NCBI GenBank assembly: GCA_937915735.1
Contig: CALGGS010000142.1
Span: forward strand, 1-13,067
Length of the DNA stretch: 13,067 nt
From: an uncultured Treponema sp.
Lineage (GTDB): Bacteria; Spirochaetota; Spirochaetia; Treponematales; Treponemataceae
Direction of reading: 5' to 3'
Positions 6,628 to 12,827 of the stretch are shown here, piece after piece. Every line of letters starts with the position of its first letter. The stretch's first letter is position 1. Below the pieces are notes generated by a model. It was not told the origin of the DNA, searched no databases, and worked only from the letters and a program-made list of their open reading frames with translations. A program made the position numbers and the translations under genes.

Positions 6628-7469
6628 TAACGGTAATCCTTATTCGCTTCGTCAGAAAGCACGTCGTGAATTTTCTGAGTGAGTTTTTTCACCGCAATCG
6701 GATATGGAAAATCCTTGAATTCTGACGGATAAATCGGGTCTTTAATCTGAAGGTCGAAAACAATTTCTTTCGTATGGTTGTATTCAAGGATTTTGTCGCC
6801 CTTGCCCAGGCCTTTTTTGCCAGTGCCTCCGATGTAGATTGGAATTATTGGCGCTCCGGTTTCCAGTGAGATTCGGGCCGCCCCCTTTTTGTAAACTCCC
6901 TGACCGTAAGGAGAGCTTCTTGTTCCCTCGGGAAAGACTACGATTGTGTTTCCGTCAGCAAAATCCTGCTTAATCTGAGCTATCATCTCGTGATAAGAAA
7001 CGGAATTGGGCATATAGAGCGTGTTTATTACAAGCTGCATAATGCTTTTTTTTGAGAGAGAGGCCTTCGGAATGATAGTCGCATGCTTTAAGTGCGAGAT
7101 TAAAATTACGGGGTCAAGGTAAGCGAAGTGATTTGAGACTATGACGGCAGAGCGCAAGGACTCAAGCTTTCCGGGCTTATTAGTCTTGATTTTTGCGACA
7201 TGAAAAACGCTCATAAATTTTGTGTGAAGTTTAAAGATGAGGTGAACAAGATAGCGCATTTTGTATCGGAAAACATTTTTTTTGTGAAAAAGAAGCCTTC
7301 CGGCAGGAAGCAAAATTACAGAAAAAATAACAGTAAAGACACCAAAAAGGAGAAGGGAGCAGAGTTTTCCGAAAACATGCCAAAAATACAGAGGATAGTT
7401 CTTAATTTTTTCCTCTGCAGCAGGAAAGAGAAGCGTGGGTGTTTCTGACTGTTTCTGAGATTCTGCCAT
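6624..7469 (-). CDS. Membrane-anchored lysophospholipid-type (PlsC-like) acyltransferase
   Basis: The 281-residue protein carries the glycerolipid acyltransferase signatures: NHFAYLD (113-119, catalytic HX4D with H114 and D119), FPEGTR (179-184, acceptor phosphate binding) and APIIPIYIG (206-214). A strong transmembrane helix at about 37-60 and a basic region after it place the active site on the cytoplasmic face. The family moves an acyl chain from acyl-ACP or acyl-CoA to lysophosphatidate, another lysolipid or a related acceptor. The start is ATG 7469: a promoter lies at 7495-7523, so longer versions in this frame would start inside or before it. No clear Shine-Dalgarno is seen, which leaves some doubt. 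An ACP gene follows, so the donor is probably acyl-ACP. Whether it is a housekeeping PlsC or a specialised enzyme cannot be decided here. Confidence 0.88.
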   Translation of the reverse strand: MAESQKQSETPTLLFPAAEEKIKNYPLYFWHVFGKLCSLLLFGVFTVIFSVILLPAGRLLFHKKNVFRYKMRYLVHLIFKLHTKFMSVFHVAKIKTNKPGKLESLRSAVIVSNHFAYLDPVILISHLKHATIIPKASLSKKSIMQLVINTLYMPNSVSYHEMIAQIKQDFADGNTIVVFPEGTRSSPYGQGVYKKGAARISLETGAPIIPIYIGGTGKKGLGKGDKILEYNHTKEIVFDLQIKDPIYPSEFKDFPYPIAVKKLTQKIHDVLSDEANKDYRY

Positions 7470-7494
7470 TCTGACTATTAAAGCGCGAGCCAAA

Positions 7495-7523
7495 AATATA
7501 ACGGAAAAACCGTAAATTTTCAA
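7495..7523 (-). promoter_or_regulatory. Sigma70-type promoter of the acyltransferase gene
   Basis: On the minus strand TTGAAA (7523-7518), a 17-bp spacer and TATATT (7500-7495) predict a start near 7488 and a leader of only about 19 bases. The spacer contains ACGG-TTTTT-CCGT, a small inverted repeat. Box sequences and spacer end closely match the ACP promoter. Confidence 0.72.
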
Positions 7524-7664
7524 TATCGTTAATAAGACAGCTTAGACTCAGATTAAAAAAAAGTAAAAATTTAGTGAAATTTATAGTTTATATAAAATGA
7601 AATCTGTGCTAATCTTTTCGTAATTATTGTTTGCCAGATAATCAGATAAAAACAGGAGAATCTT
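7524..7664. other. Divergent intergenic region between the acyltransferase gene and ilvN
   Basis: This A/T-rich stretch separates two divergent genes. The plus strand must carry the ilvN promoter, but no hexamer pair is convincing; the best AT-rich candidate lies around 7588-7610. AGGAGA at about 7654-7659 is the ilvN ribosome site. No clear riboswitch, T-box or terminator was recognised. Confidence 0.5.
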
Positions 7665-8156
7665 ATGAAAAAATATGTGCTTGCAGTTTTAGTAGAAGAC
7701 CACGCCGGAGTTTTGAGCCGGGTTTCAGGTCTTTTTAGTAGACGCGGCTTTAACATCGACTCACTAACTGTTTGCGAAACAGGAAATCCAGGACAGTCCC
7801 GCATGACAATCGTAGTTCAGGGCGATGAATATGTTTTGGAGCAAATCAAAAAGCAACTCTCAAAACTCGTCGAAGTTATTTCTATCACTCACTGCCATAA
7901 AGAAAACACAACACAGCGCGAAATGGCGCTTATCAAAGTAAAGGCCTCCGGCACAGACAGGGCAGTCATCATAGAAACCTGCGACATTTTCCGCGCCCAC
8001 ATCATCGATGTTGCCCAGAACTCAGTCATAGTAGAAGCTACTGGCAGTGAGGACAAAATTTCAAGCCTTATCAGACTTCTTGAGCCTTATGGAATCTTAG
8101 AGCTTTGCAAGACTGGTCTTACAGCAATGGACCGGGGCGAAAAAGTCCTTCAGTAG
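7665..8156 (+). CDS. ilvN: Acetolactate synthase small (regulatory) subunit
   Basis: The 163-residue protein is the regulatory partner of the ThDP-dependent acetolactate synthase, the first common enzyme of valine, leucine and isoleucine synthesis. It binds and activates the catalytic subunit and carries the allosteric valine site. An N-terminal ACT domain (about 4-75) shows LVEDHAGVLSRVSGLFSRRGFNI and then DSLTV (32-36). The second domain starts at REMALIKV (85-92) and holds the usual RLLEPYGILELCKTG near the end (137-151). The length is typical of single-copy bacterial IlvN/IlvH. ATG 7665 has AGGAGA at a good distance. It is the only plus-strand gene here; no ilvB or ilvC adjoins it, so the catalytic subunit must be elsewhere. 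The symbol ilvH would be equally valid. Confidence 0.95.
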   Translation: MKKYVLAVLVEDHAGVLSRVSGLFSRRGFNIDSLTVCETGNPGQSRMTIVVQGDEYVLEQIKKQLSKLVEVISITHCHKENTTQREMALIKVKASGTDRAVIIETCDIFRAHIIDVAQNSVIVEATGSEDKISSLIRLLEPYGILELCKTGLTAMDRGEKVLQ

Positions 8157-8191
8157 TCAAAGAAGGCTGCATCTAAAATTTCATTCAAACA

Positions 8192-8205
8192 AGCAAAGTT
8201 TTGCT
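8192..8205. terminator. Possible weak hairpin between convergent ilvN and priA
   Basis: AGCAAA (8192-8197) can pair with TTTGCT (8200-8205) in the 56-bp gap between the two converging genes. The loop is too tight at 2 bases (4 if the inner pair opens), and there is no good T-run on either strand, so termination here would be inefficient. Noted because no better terminator exists in the gap. Confidence 0.25.
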
Positions 8206-8212
8206 CAAAAAA

Positions 8213-10390
8213 TCACAAAAGAGAAACTGGGTCGACATCGTATTCGATATAAACTTCACCCGGAGCCTTGAAATTGTCCTTGAAGGTGTGAGCAATGTAC
8301 TGTAAGAGCGAGATTGACGGCCCCCGAAGAATTATCTGCTGGCGGTAATTTGCGGCGATTTTTGAAAGTGGACATTCGGCGGGCCCTAAAATTTCTGTCT
8401 CTTTTGCCGCCTCCTGCAATCTTGAAGGATTTTTTGCCGCCCCAGAGAGTATTCTGCGCAGGATTACAGCCGCTCCGTTTGAGCCGAAAACAGCCTGCTT
8501 TTCGCTCGGCGCGCGAAAGACAATGCGGACAAGGCGGCTGAAGGGCGGAAAATTGAGCATTTCACGAGTTTTTAGCTCGGAATTATAAAAATCCTCAGTT
8601 TTATTTGCGACGGCGTAAGCGATTGGCTCACTGTCGGGGCAGTAAGTCTGGACTAAAACCTTTCCGTCAGGGAAAAAGCGGCCTGCCCTGCCTGCAACCT
8701 GCGTAATTAAAGAAAAAGTCCTTTCACTGGCCCTGAAGTCTGGCATGTGAAGGCCTGTGTCCGCCAAAACGACTCCGACAAGCTTCAGTGAAGGAAAATT
8801 CAAGCCCTTTGCGACCATCTGAGTGCCAAGCATAATGTCATACTCGCCTTTTTTAAAGCCCTCGATTTTTTCGGTAAGCTCGCCCTTGTGGGAAAGCGAA
8901 TCAGTATCAACACGGACGACTCTCGCGTTCGGAAATTTTGCCTTTACCTCGTTTTCGATGAATTCCGTTCCGAAGCCGGAATAACCGACATCAAGGGAGC
9001 CACATTCCGGGCAACTTTGCGGAGGAGAGACAGAATATCCGCAATAGTGACAGCGAAGCCGTTTTTCTGCCTTGTGGAAAGTGAGCGAAACTGAGCAATT
9101 CTTGCATTTAAGCTCAAATCCGCAGGAGTTACAGCGGAAAAAGTGAGTGAAGCCCCGCCTGTTCAAAAATAAAATCACCTGCCTTTTTTCAGCGAGAGTT
9201 GCCTCAATTTCTTTCTGCAAGACAGGAGAAATGGAAGCTCCGTCTCCAGTAAGTCCTGAAAGGTTGACGCACTTAATCTCCGGCATTGCCCCGCCTGCCA
9301 GACGGCGAGTGAGAATGTGCTTTTTGATTTTGCCCGATTGCATTAAGAGCCAGGCCTCAACGCTGGGGGTCGCGCTTCCCATTAAAAGAGGGATTTTCTT
9401 TTTAGAGGAGCGGTACATCGCAACCTGACGCGCGTGATAGCGTGGCGTATTTCCAGATTTGTAAGAGCCGTCATGTTCCTCGTCGATGATTATCATCCCA
9501 AGGTCGGGGACAGGGGCGAAGACTGCGCTGCGGGCACCGATTACGATTCTCGCCTCTTTATTTAAAATCCGCCGCCACTCAGAAAGCTTTTGGCTTGGAG
9601 TAAGACCCGAATGAAGGACGGCCGCCGTGTTTCCAAATCGGGAGACGACAGCCTCGATTACCTGCCTGGTTAAGCCGATTTCCGGCACAAGGTATATTAC
9701 GCCCTTTCCCTGTGACAAAAGAGCCTCGCAGACCTGCATGAAAACTTCAGTTTTTCCCGTTCCGGTTGCCCCGTAAAGGTAATGGAGAGAAGATTCGGGG
9801 CGTTGTAATCGAGTTTGCAAAGCAAACTCGCGTGTATCCCCGCTAGAAGGGGGTGTGGGTGAAAGCGAAGCTTGAACCCCAGGGGGAAGGCTTTCCCCCT
9901 CACCCTTAGTAAGAGTAGATTTCTCAACTTCGCTATTGCTTCGCTCGAAATGACAGAGGATTTCTTCCACTGCCCTTCTCTGCTCGTCGCTTAGAGTGCG
10001 GGCCTTGGTGTCGGGACTTTCTTCAAGGAAGGAAAATCCGCCTGCGTCACTTTCACGCTTTCCGCTGGGGAGCATCGCGCTGATTGCCTCGCCCACGGAA
10101 CAAAGATAATAATAAGAGACCCATTTTGCCGTTTCGATGATTTCCTCGTCAAAAAGAGGCTCCTCATCCAGAATGCGGAGGATTGGACGGATTTTTGCCT
10201 CCTCGACAGGACATTCCGGAGGGAGAGTCTCGCTTTCGCTAATCACAAATCCGGTCATTCGCCTGTTTCCGAATTTTAAATCCGCACGAAAGCCGACCCT
10301 GCTTTTGTTTTCGTCATTTTCACAGTCAAGATAAGTGAAGGGCTGATTGAGAGGAATATTCAATACGATTTGAAGGAATTTCTTCGGCAT
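8213..10390 (-). CDS. priA: Primosomal protein N' (PriA), replication-restart helicase
   Basis: PriA binds stalled or repaired forks, unwinds the lagging strand 3'-5' and loads the replicative helicase. The 725-residue protein has an N-terminal 3'-DNA-binding domain (about 1-110), then the helicase core with Walker A GATGTGKTE (207-215), DEEHD (303-307), GSATPS (338-343), FLNRRGF (408-414), GTQMVAKGLNFP (522-533) and QVAGRAGR (564-571). Eight zinc-binding cysteines are present (C420, C423, C429, C432, C447, C450, C460, C463). Between the N-terminal domain and TLSDEQRRAV (132-141) there are only about 20 residues, so the winged-helix domain of E. coli PriA seems absent. Residues about 146-200 are repeat-derived (separate entry). 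The start ATG 10390 fits the family; its ribosome site is weak and a repeat ends 8 bases before it. Confidence 0.96.
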   Translation of the reverse strand: MPKKFLQIVLNIPLNQPFTYLDCENDENKSRVGFRADLKFGNRRMTGFVISESETLPPECPVEEAKIRPILRILDEEPLFDEEIIETAKWVSYYYLCSVGEAISAMLPSGKRESDAGGFSFLEESPDTKARTLSDEQRRAVEEILCHFERSNSEVEKSTLTKGEGESLPPGVQASLSPTPPSSGDTREFALQTRLQRPESSLHYLYGATGTGKTEVFMQVCEALLSQGKGVIYLVPEIGLTRQVIEAVVSRFGNTAAVLHSGLTPSQKLSEWRRILNKEARIVIGARSAVFAPVPDLGMIIIDEEHDGSYKSGNTPRYHARQVAMYRSSKKKIPLLMGSATPSVEAWLLMQSGKIKKHILTRRLAGGAMPEIKCVNLSGLTGDGASISPVLQKEIEATLAEKRQVILFLNRRGFTHFFRCNSCGFELKCKNCSVSLTFHKAEKRLRCHYCGYSVSPPQSCPECGSLDVGYSGFGTEFIENEVKAKFPNARVVRVDTDSLSHKGELTEKIEGFKKGEYDIMLGTQMVAKGLNFPSLKLVGVVLADTGLHMPDFRASERTFSLITQVAGRAGRFFPDGKVLVQTYCPDSEPIAYAVANKTEDFYNSELKTREMLNFPPFSRLVRIVFRAPSEKQAVFGSNGAAVILRRILSGAAKNPSRLQEAAKETEILGPAECPLSKIAANYRQQIILRGPSISLLQYIAHTFKDNFKAPGEVYIEYDVDPVSLL
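9800..9956 (-). repeat. In-frame mosaic repeat insertion within priA
   Basis: Between the codons for EEIL (142-145) and the Walker A region, priA carries about 155 bp that other PriA proteins lack. Minus-strand sequence begins like the widespread dispersed repeat CATTTCGAGCGAAGC (peptide CHFERSNSEVEKS). A GC-rich part follows, with an 8-bp stem (AGGGGGAA at 9881-9888 with TTCCCCCT at 9893-9900), and it ends with a perfect 9-bp inverted repeat (CGAGTTTGC 9810-9818, GCAAACTCG 9822-9830). The length keeps the frame and has no stop. The peptide is low in hydrophobics and rich in S, P, E and G, so it is likely a disordered loop. The boundaries are approximate. Confidence 0.75.
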
Positions 10391-10395
10391 TTTTT

Positions 10396-10455
10396 TCAGG
10401 CACAGATGAACGCAGATAAAGGCAAACCTGTTTTACCACAGATTACACTGATTAT
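10396..10455 (-). repeat. Repeat with 10-bp-spaced ATCTGYG units in the priA leader
   Basis: Minus-strand reading gives AATCTGTGG, then after a 20-odd base gap ATCTGCG-TTC-ATCTGTG, ending 8 bases before the priA ATG. The last pair matches the element between ftsL and murF with the two unit variants exchanged. It lies downstream of the predicted priA promoter, so it forms most of the priA 5' leader. No protein-coding content is seen in 10391-10509. Confidence 0.55.
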
Positions 10456-10483
10456 ATATTATCAGAAAATAAAAGTCTTTCAA
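10456..10483 (-). promoter_or_regulatory. Possible promoter of priA
   Basis: On the minus strand TTGAAA (10483-10478), a 16-bp spacer and TAATAT (10461-10456), with a TG one base before the -10 box, resemble an extended -10 promoter. The predicted start near 10449 would give a leader of about 60 bases, made mainly of repeat sequence. The -10 match is only moderate (4 of 6). Confidence 0.5.
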
Positions 10484-10509
10484 AATGATTATCGCCAGCT
10501 GCGTTGATT

Positions 10510-11241
10510 TTAATTTTCATATCCAGGCTCAATTTTCAAAAGCACATTCTTAAAGATTTTCAGGTCTTCCCAGGCGGGGCGTTTGTTTGCCGGGTCTCGC
10601 AAAAGTGCGCTTGGATGCCATGTCGTAACTACGGGAATGCCATTGTAATCCAAAATCTGGCCGTGAAGGCGTAGCACACCAGAGTCGGTATGAAAAAGAT
10701 TCTTTACCGCAACGCTTCCGGCACACAGAATCGCCTTTGGTTTCAGCGCTGCAATCTGGGCGTCAAGGAAGGGACGGCAAGAGTCAGCTTCTTCTGAAAG
10801 GGGATTTCGGTTCATTGGCGGACGGCATTTGACAATATTCGCAATGTAGCAGTTTTTCTGACGGGAAAGACCTATGGCGGCAAGCATTTTGTCCAAAAGC
10901 TGACCGGCAGGACCGACAAAAGGAAGACCTTGCTTGTCCTCCTCTTCTCCAGGCCCCTCTCCAATTACAAGGACTAAAGGAGAAGGAACGCCCATCCCCG
11001 GAACGACATTTTTTCGAGAAGCACAAAGAGAGCAGCGCTTACACTCAGAGATTTTTTTGTTGATGTTAAGAAGAGTAGAATTTTCGGCTCCCTGGCTTTC
11101 GCCATTACAGGGCTGGCTCTGGTAATCTGCATCGTCCACAAAATCTGGCATTCTCTCAAAATCAGGAGAAGAATACCCGCAAAGATTATCAGAAGCAGCT
11201 TTGAGAAGGTTGAAAATTTTTATTTTATCGTCTTTTGTCAT
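10510..11241 (-). CDS. udg: Family 4 uracil-DNA glycosylase (4Fe-4S, thermostable-type)
   Basis: This enzyme removes uracil from DNA to start base-excision repair. The 243-residue protein has a variable N-terminal tail (1-60), then the family 4 core: iron-sulfur cysteines C67, C70, C139 and C155 with the spacing typical of the family (CxxC and C-x15-C), GEGPGEEED (94-102) with the active-site acidic residues, GLPFVGPAGQLLDKML (105-120), NIVKCRPPMNRNP (135-147) and HPSALLRDP (209-217). Members are often annotated as SPO1 DNA-polymerase-related. The start ATG 11241 lies 42 bp behind the ffh stop with no strong ribosome site; it likely shares the ffh transcript. The N-terminal tail may be shorter if a later start is used. 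Confidence 0.93.
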   Translation of the reverse strand: MTKDDKIKIFNLLKAASDNLCGYSSPDFERMPDFVDDADYQSQPCNGESQGAENSTLLNINKKISECKRCSLCASRKNVVPGMGVPSPLVLVIGEGPGEEEDKQGLPFVGPAGQLLDKMLAAIGLSRQKNCYIANIVKCRPPMNRNPLSEEADSCRPFLDAQIAALKPKAILCAGSVAVKNLFHTDSGVLRLHGQILDYNGIPVVTTWHPSALLRDPANKRPAWEDLKIFKNVLLKIEPGYEN

Positions 11242-11283
11242 TATAAAAATATTTTCTCTTACAAAAGGATTACGCCTTTATTT

Positions 11284-12696
11284 TTATCGTCCGAACTTCC
11301 CCGCCAATTTGCTCAAATCAGCCAGCTTTGAAAGGTCTCCGAGGCCGCCCATTCCGCCGCCAGTCATGCCTCCCAAGCCCTGCATAAGCTTTGCCTGCAT
11401 TCCCTTGTTGCGGCTCATTTTTTTCATCATGAGTTTTGTTTTTTCAAACTGCTTGATAAGCTTGTTCACCTCGGCAACGCTAGTTCCGCTTCCGGCAGCA
11501 ATGCGGCGGCGGCGGCTAGGACCTATAATCAGGTGATTTGCGCGTTCTTTTTTTGTCATAGACTGAATAATCGCCTTCTGACGGTTTACGCCCGACATAT
11601 CAAGCTTACTTGGGTCAATCTGACCGGCAAGGCCAGGAATCATATCCATAATTGACGAAAGGCTTCCCATTTTTCCGACATTTTCAAACTGAGAAAGCAT
11701 ATCGTCAAGGGTAAATTCGTTCCGAGCCATTTTCTGCTCAAGTTTTTTTGCTTCCTCAATGTCAACCGTTTCCTGCGCTTTTTCTACGAGAGAAACGATG
11801 TCGCCCATTCCAAGGATTCGGCTCGCGATTCGCTCTGGATGGAAAGGCTCGAAATCCTCAGTTTTTTCGCCCGTACCAATGAACAAGATTGGCTTTTCGG
11901 TGATTGATTTTAAAGAAAGGGCGGCACCGCCTCGAGCATCAGAGTCAAATTTTGTAAGGATAACGCCGGTAAGAGACAGCTGCTCGTCAAAGGATTTTGC
12001 GATATCAACGGCATTCTGGCCTGTCATCGAGTCAGCGACAAGAATAGTCTCGACAGGGTCAACTGCCTTTTTGACATCGACGAGTTCCTTCATCATACCC
12101 TCGTCTATCTGCAAGCGACCGGCCGTATCAACGATGACTGTGTCGAGTCCGTTTTTCTTTGCGTAAGAAATACCGTTTTTTGCAACCTTTACGGCATCCT
12201 TAGCACCTTCTTCAAGATAAACAGGAACATTGATTTTTTCGCCAAGAACCTTCAACTGTTCTATTGCCGCAGGCCGCACTAAGTCACAGGCAACCAAAAG
12301 AGGCTTCCTGCCATTTTTCTGGAGGCGGGCCGCAAGCTTGTGAGCCGCAGTCGTTTTACCAGCACCCTGTAAACCAAGCAAAAGGATTACAGACTGGGTG
12401 TCAGGACCTTTTAACTGCAAATCGACTTTTGTGTCTCCAAGTAATTTTACGATTCTGTCGTAGATGATTTTTGTGAACTGCTGGCCAGGGTCTACCGCGC
12501 GAAGGACTTTTTCCCCCTTGGCTTCTTCTATCGTGGCATTTACAAAGCGTCGGACAACCCGGAGGTTTACATCGGCCTCAAGCAAAGCCATTTTTATCTG
12601 CTCAACTGTCTCTTCAATATTTTTTTCAGTGATTTTAGATTTGCCGCTCAACGAGCGCATGATGTCGCTGAAAGTGTTCGTAATTTTCTCAAGCAT
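11284..12696 (-). CDS. ffh: Signal recognition particle GTPase Ffh (SRP54)
   Basis: Ffh binds 4.5S/SRP RNA and hydrophobic signal sequences on nascent chains, and docks with FtsY to deliver membrane proteins. The 470-residue protein shows the N-domain helical bundle (1-95, ALLEADVN at 37-44), the G domain with G1 GLQGAGKTT (108-116), ACDLVRPAA (136-144), DTAGR (190-194), TKFDSDARGG (248-257) and GTGEKTEDFEPF (274-285), and the methionine-rich M domain with the RNA-binding SRRRRIAAGSGTSV (394-407). The tail is glycine/methionine-rich, followed by a duplicated LSKLA (LSKLADLSKLAGKFGR). ATG 12696 has GGGAG about 8 bases upstream. Length and motifs are fully typical. Confidence 0.97.
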   Translation of the reverse strand: MLEKITNTFSDIMRSLSGKSKITEKNIEETVEQIKMALLEADVNLRVVRRFVNATIEEAKGEKVLRAVDPGQQFTKIIYDRIVKLLGDTKVDLQLKGPDTQSVILLLGLQGAGKTTAAHKLAARLQKNGRKPLLVACDLVRPAAIEQLKVLGEKINVPVYLEEGAKDAVKVAKNGISYAKKNGLDTVIVDTAGRLQIDEGMMKELVDVKKAVDPVETILVADSMTGQNAVDIAKSFDEQLSLTGVILTKFDSDARGGAALSLKSITEKPILFIGTGEKTEDFEPFHPERIASRILGMGDIVSLVEKAQETVDIEEAKKLEQKMARNEFTLDDMLSQFENVGKMGSLSSIMDMIPGLAGQIDPSKLDMSGVNRQKAIIQSMTKKERANHLIIGPSRRRRIAAGSGTSVAEVNKLIKQFEKTKLMMKKMSRNKGMQAKLMQGLGGMTGGGMGGLGDLSKLADLSKLAGKFGR

Positions 12697-12732
12697 TTTT
12701 TATACTCCCAAAATTTTCTCACAGAGATACAT

Positions 12733-12761
12733 ATTATATATTTTTTTTGAAGAGTTTTCTA
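12733..12761 (-). promoter_or_regulatory. Probable promoter of ffh-udg
   Basis: On the minus strand TAGAAA (12761-12756), a 17-bp A-rich spacer and a perfect TATAAT (12738-12733) lie just after the terminator of the upstream gene. The predicted start is near 12726, giving a leader of about 30 bases. Confidence 0.6.
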
Positions 12762-12769
12762 TCGTGTAG

Positions 12770-12807
12770 AAGAAAAAAAAAGGGGCGAGAAAAAACTTTC
12801 TCGCCCC
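12770..12807 (-). terminator. Intrinsic terminator downstream of the CstA-like gene
   Basis: A perfect 11-bp stem (GGGGCGAGAAA 12782-12792 with TTTCTCGCCCC 12797-12807, 4-base loop) is followed on the minus strand by about nine T. It lies 20 bp after the stop codon at 12828 and separates that gene from the ffh promoter. Confidence 0.93.
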
Positions 12808-12827
12808 CTGAAAAAGTGCGCTAGAAA

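Noticed and set aside
6618..6633. CCGTT/AACGG hairpin as a terminator after the acyltransferase gene
   Set aside because: The stem has only 5 bp, the following T-run is interrupted, and it overlaps the ACP promoter, so at most it is a weak attenuator or operator.
7470..7523. Longer acyltransferase reading frame beginning with TTG at 7523
   Set aside because: The TTG overlaps the -35 box of a near-consensus promoter, so the codon would not be transcribed, and no ribosome site precedes it.
7597..7623. Mini-ORF MKSVLIFS before ilvN, containing Val-Leu-Ile codons as in attenuation leaders
   Set aside because: It has no Shine-Dalgarno, only three branched-chain codons, and no terminator/antiterminator hairpins between it and ilvN, so chance is more likely.
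9697..9927. Separate minus-strand frame inside the priA repeat region
   Set aside because: It overlaps priA in another frame, spans GC-rich repeat DNA, and shows no domain.
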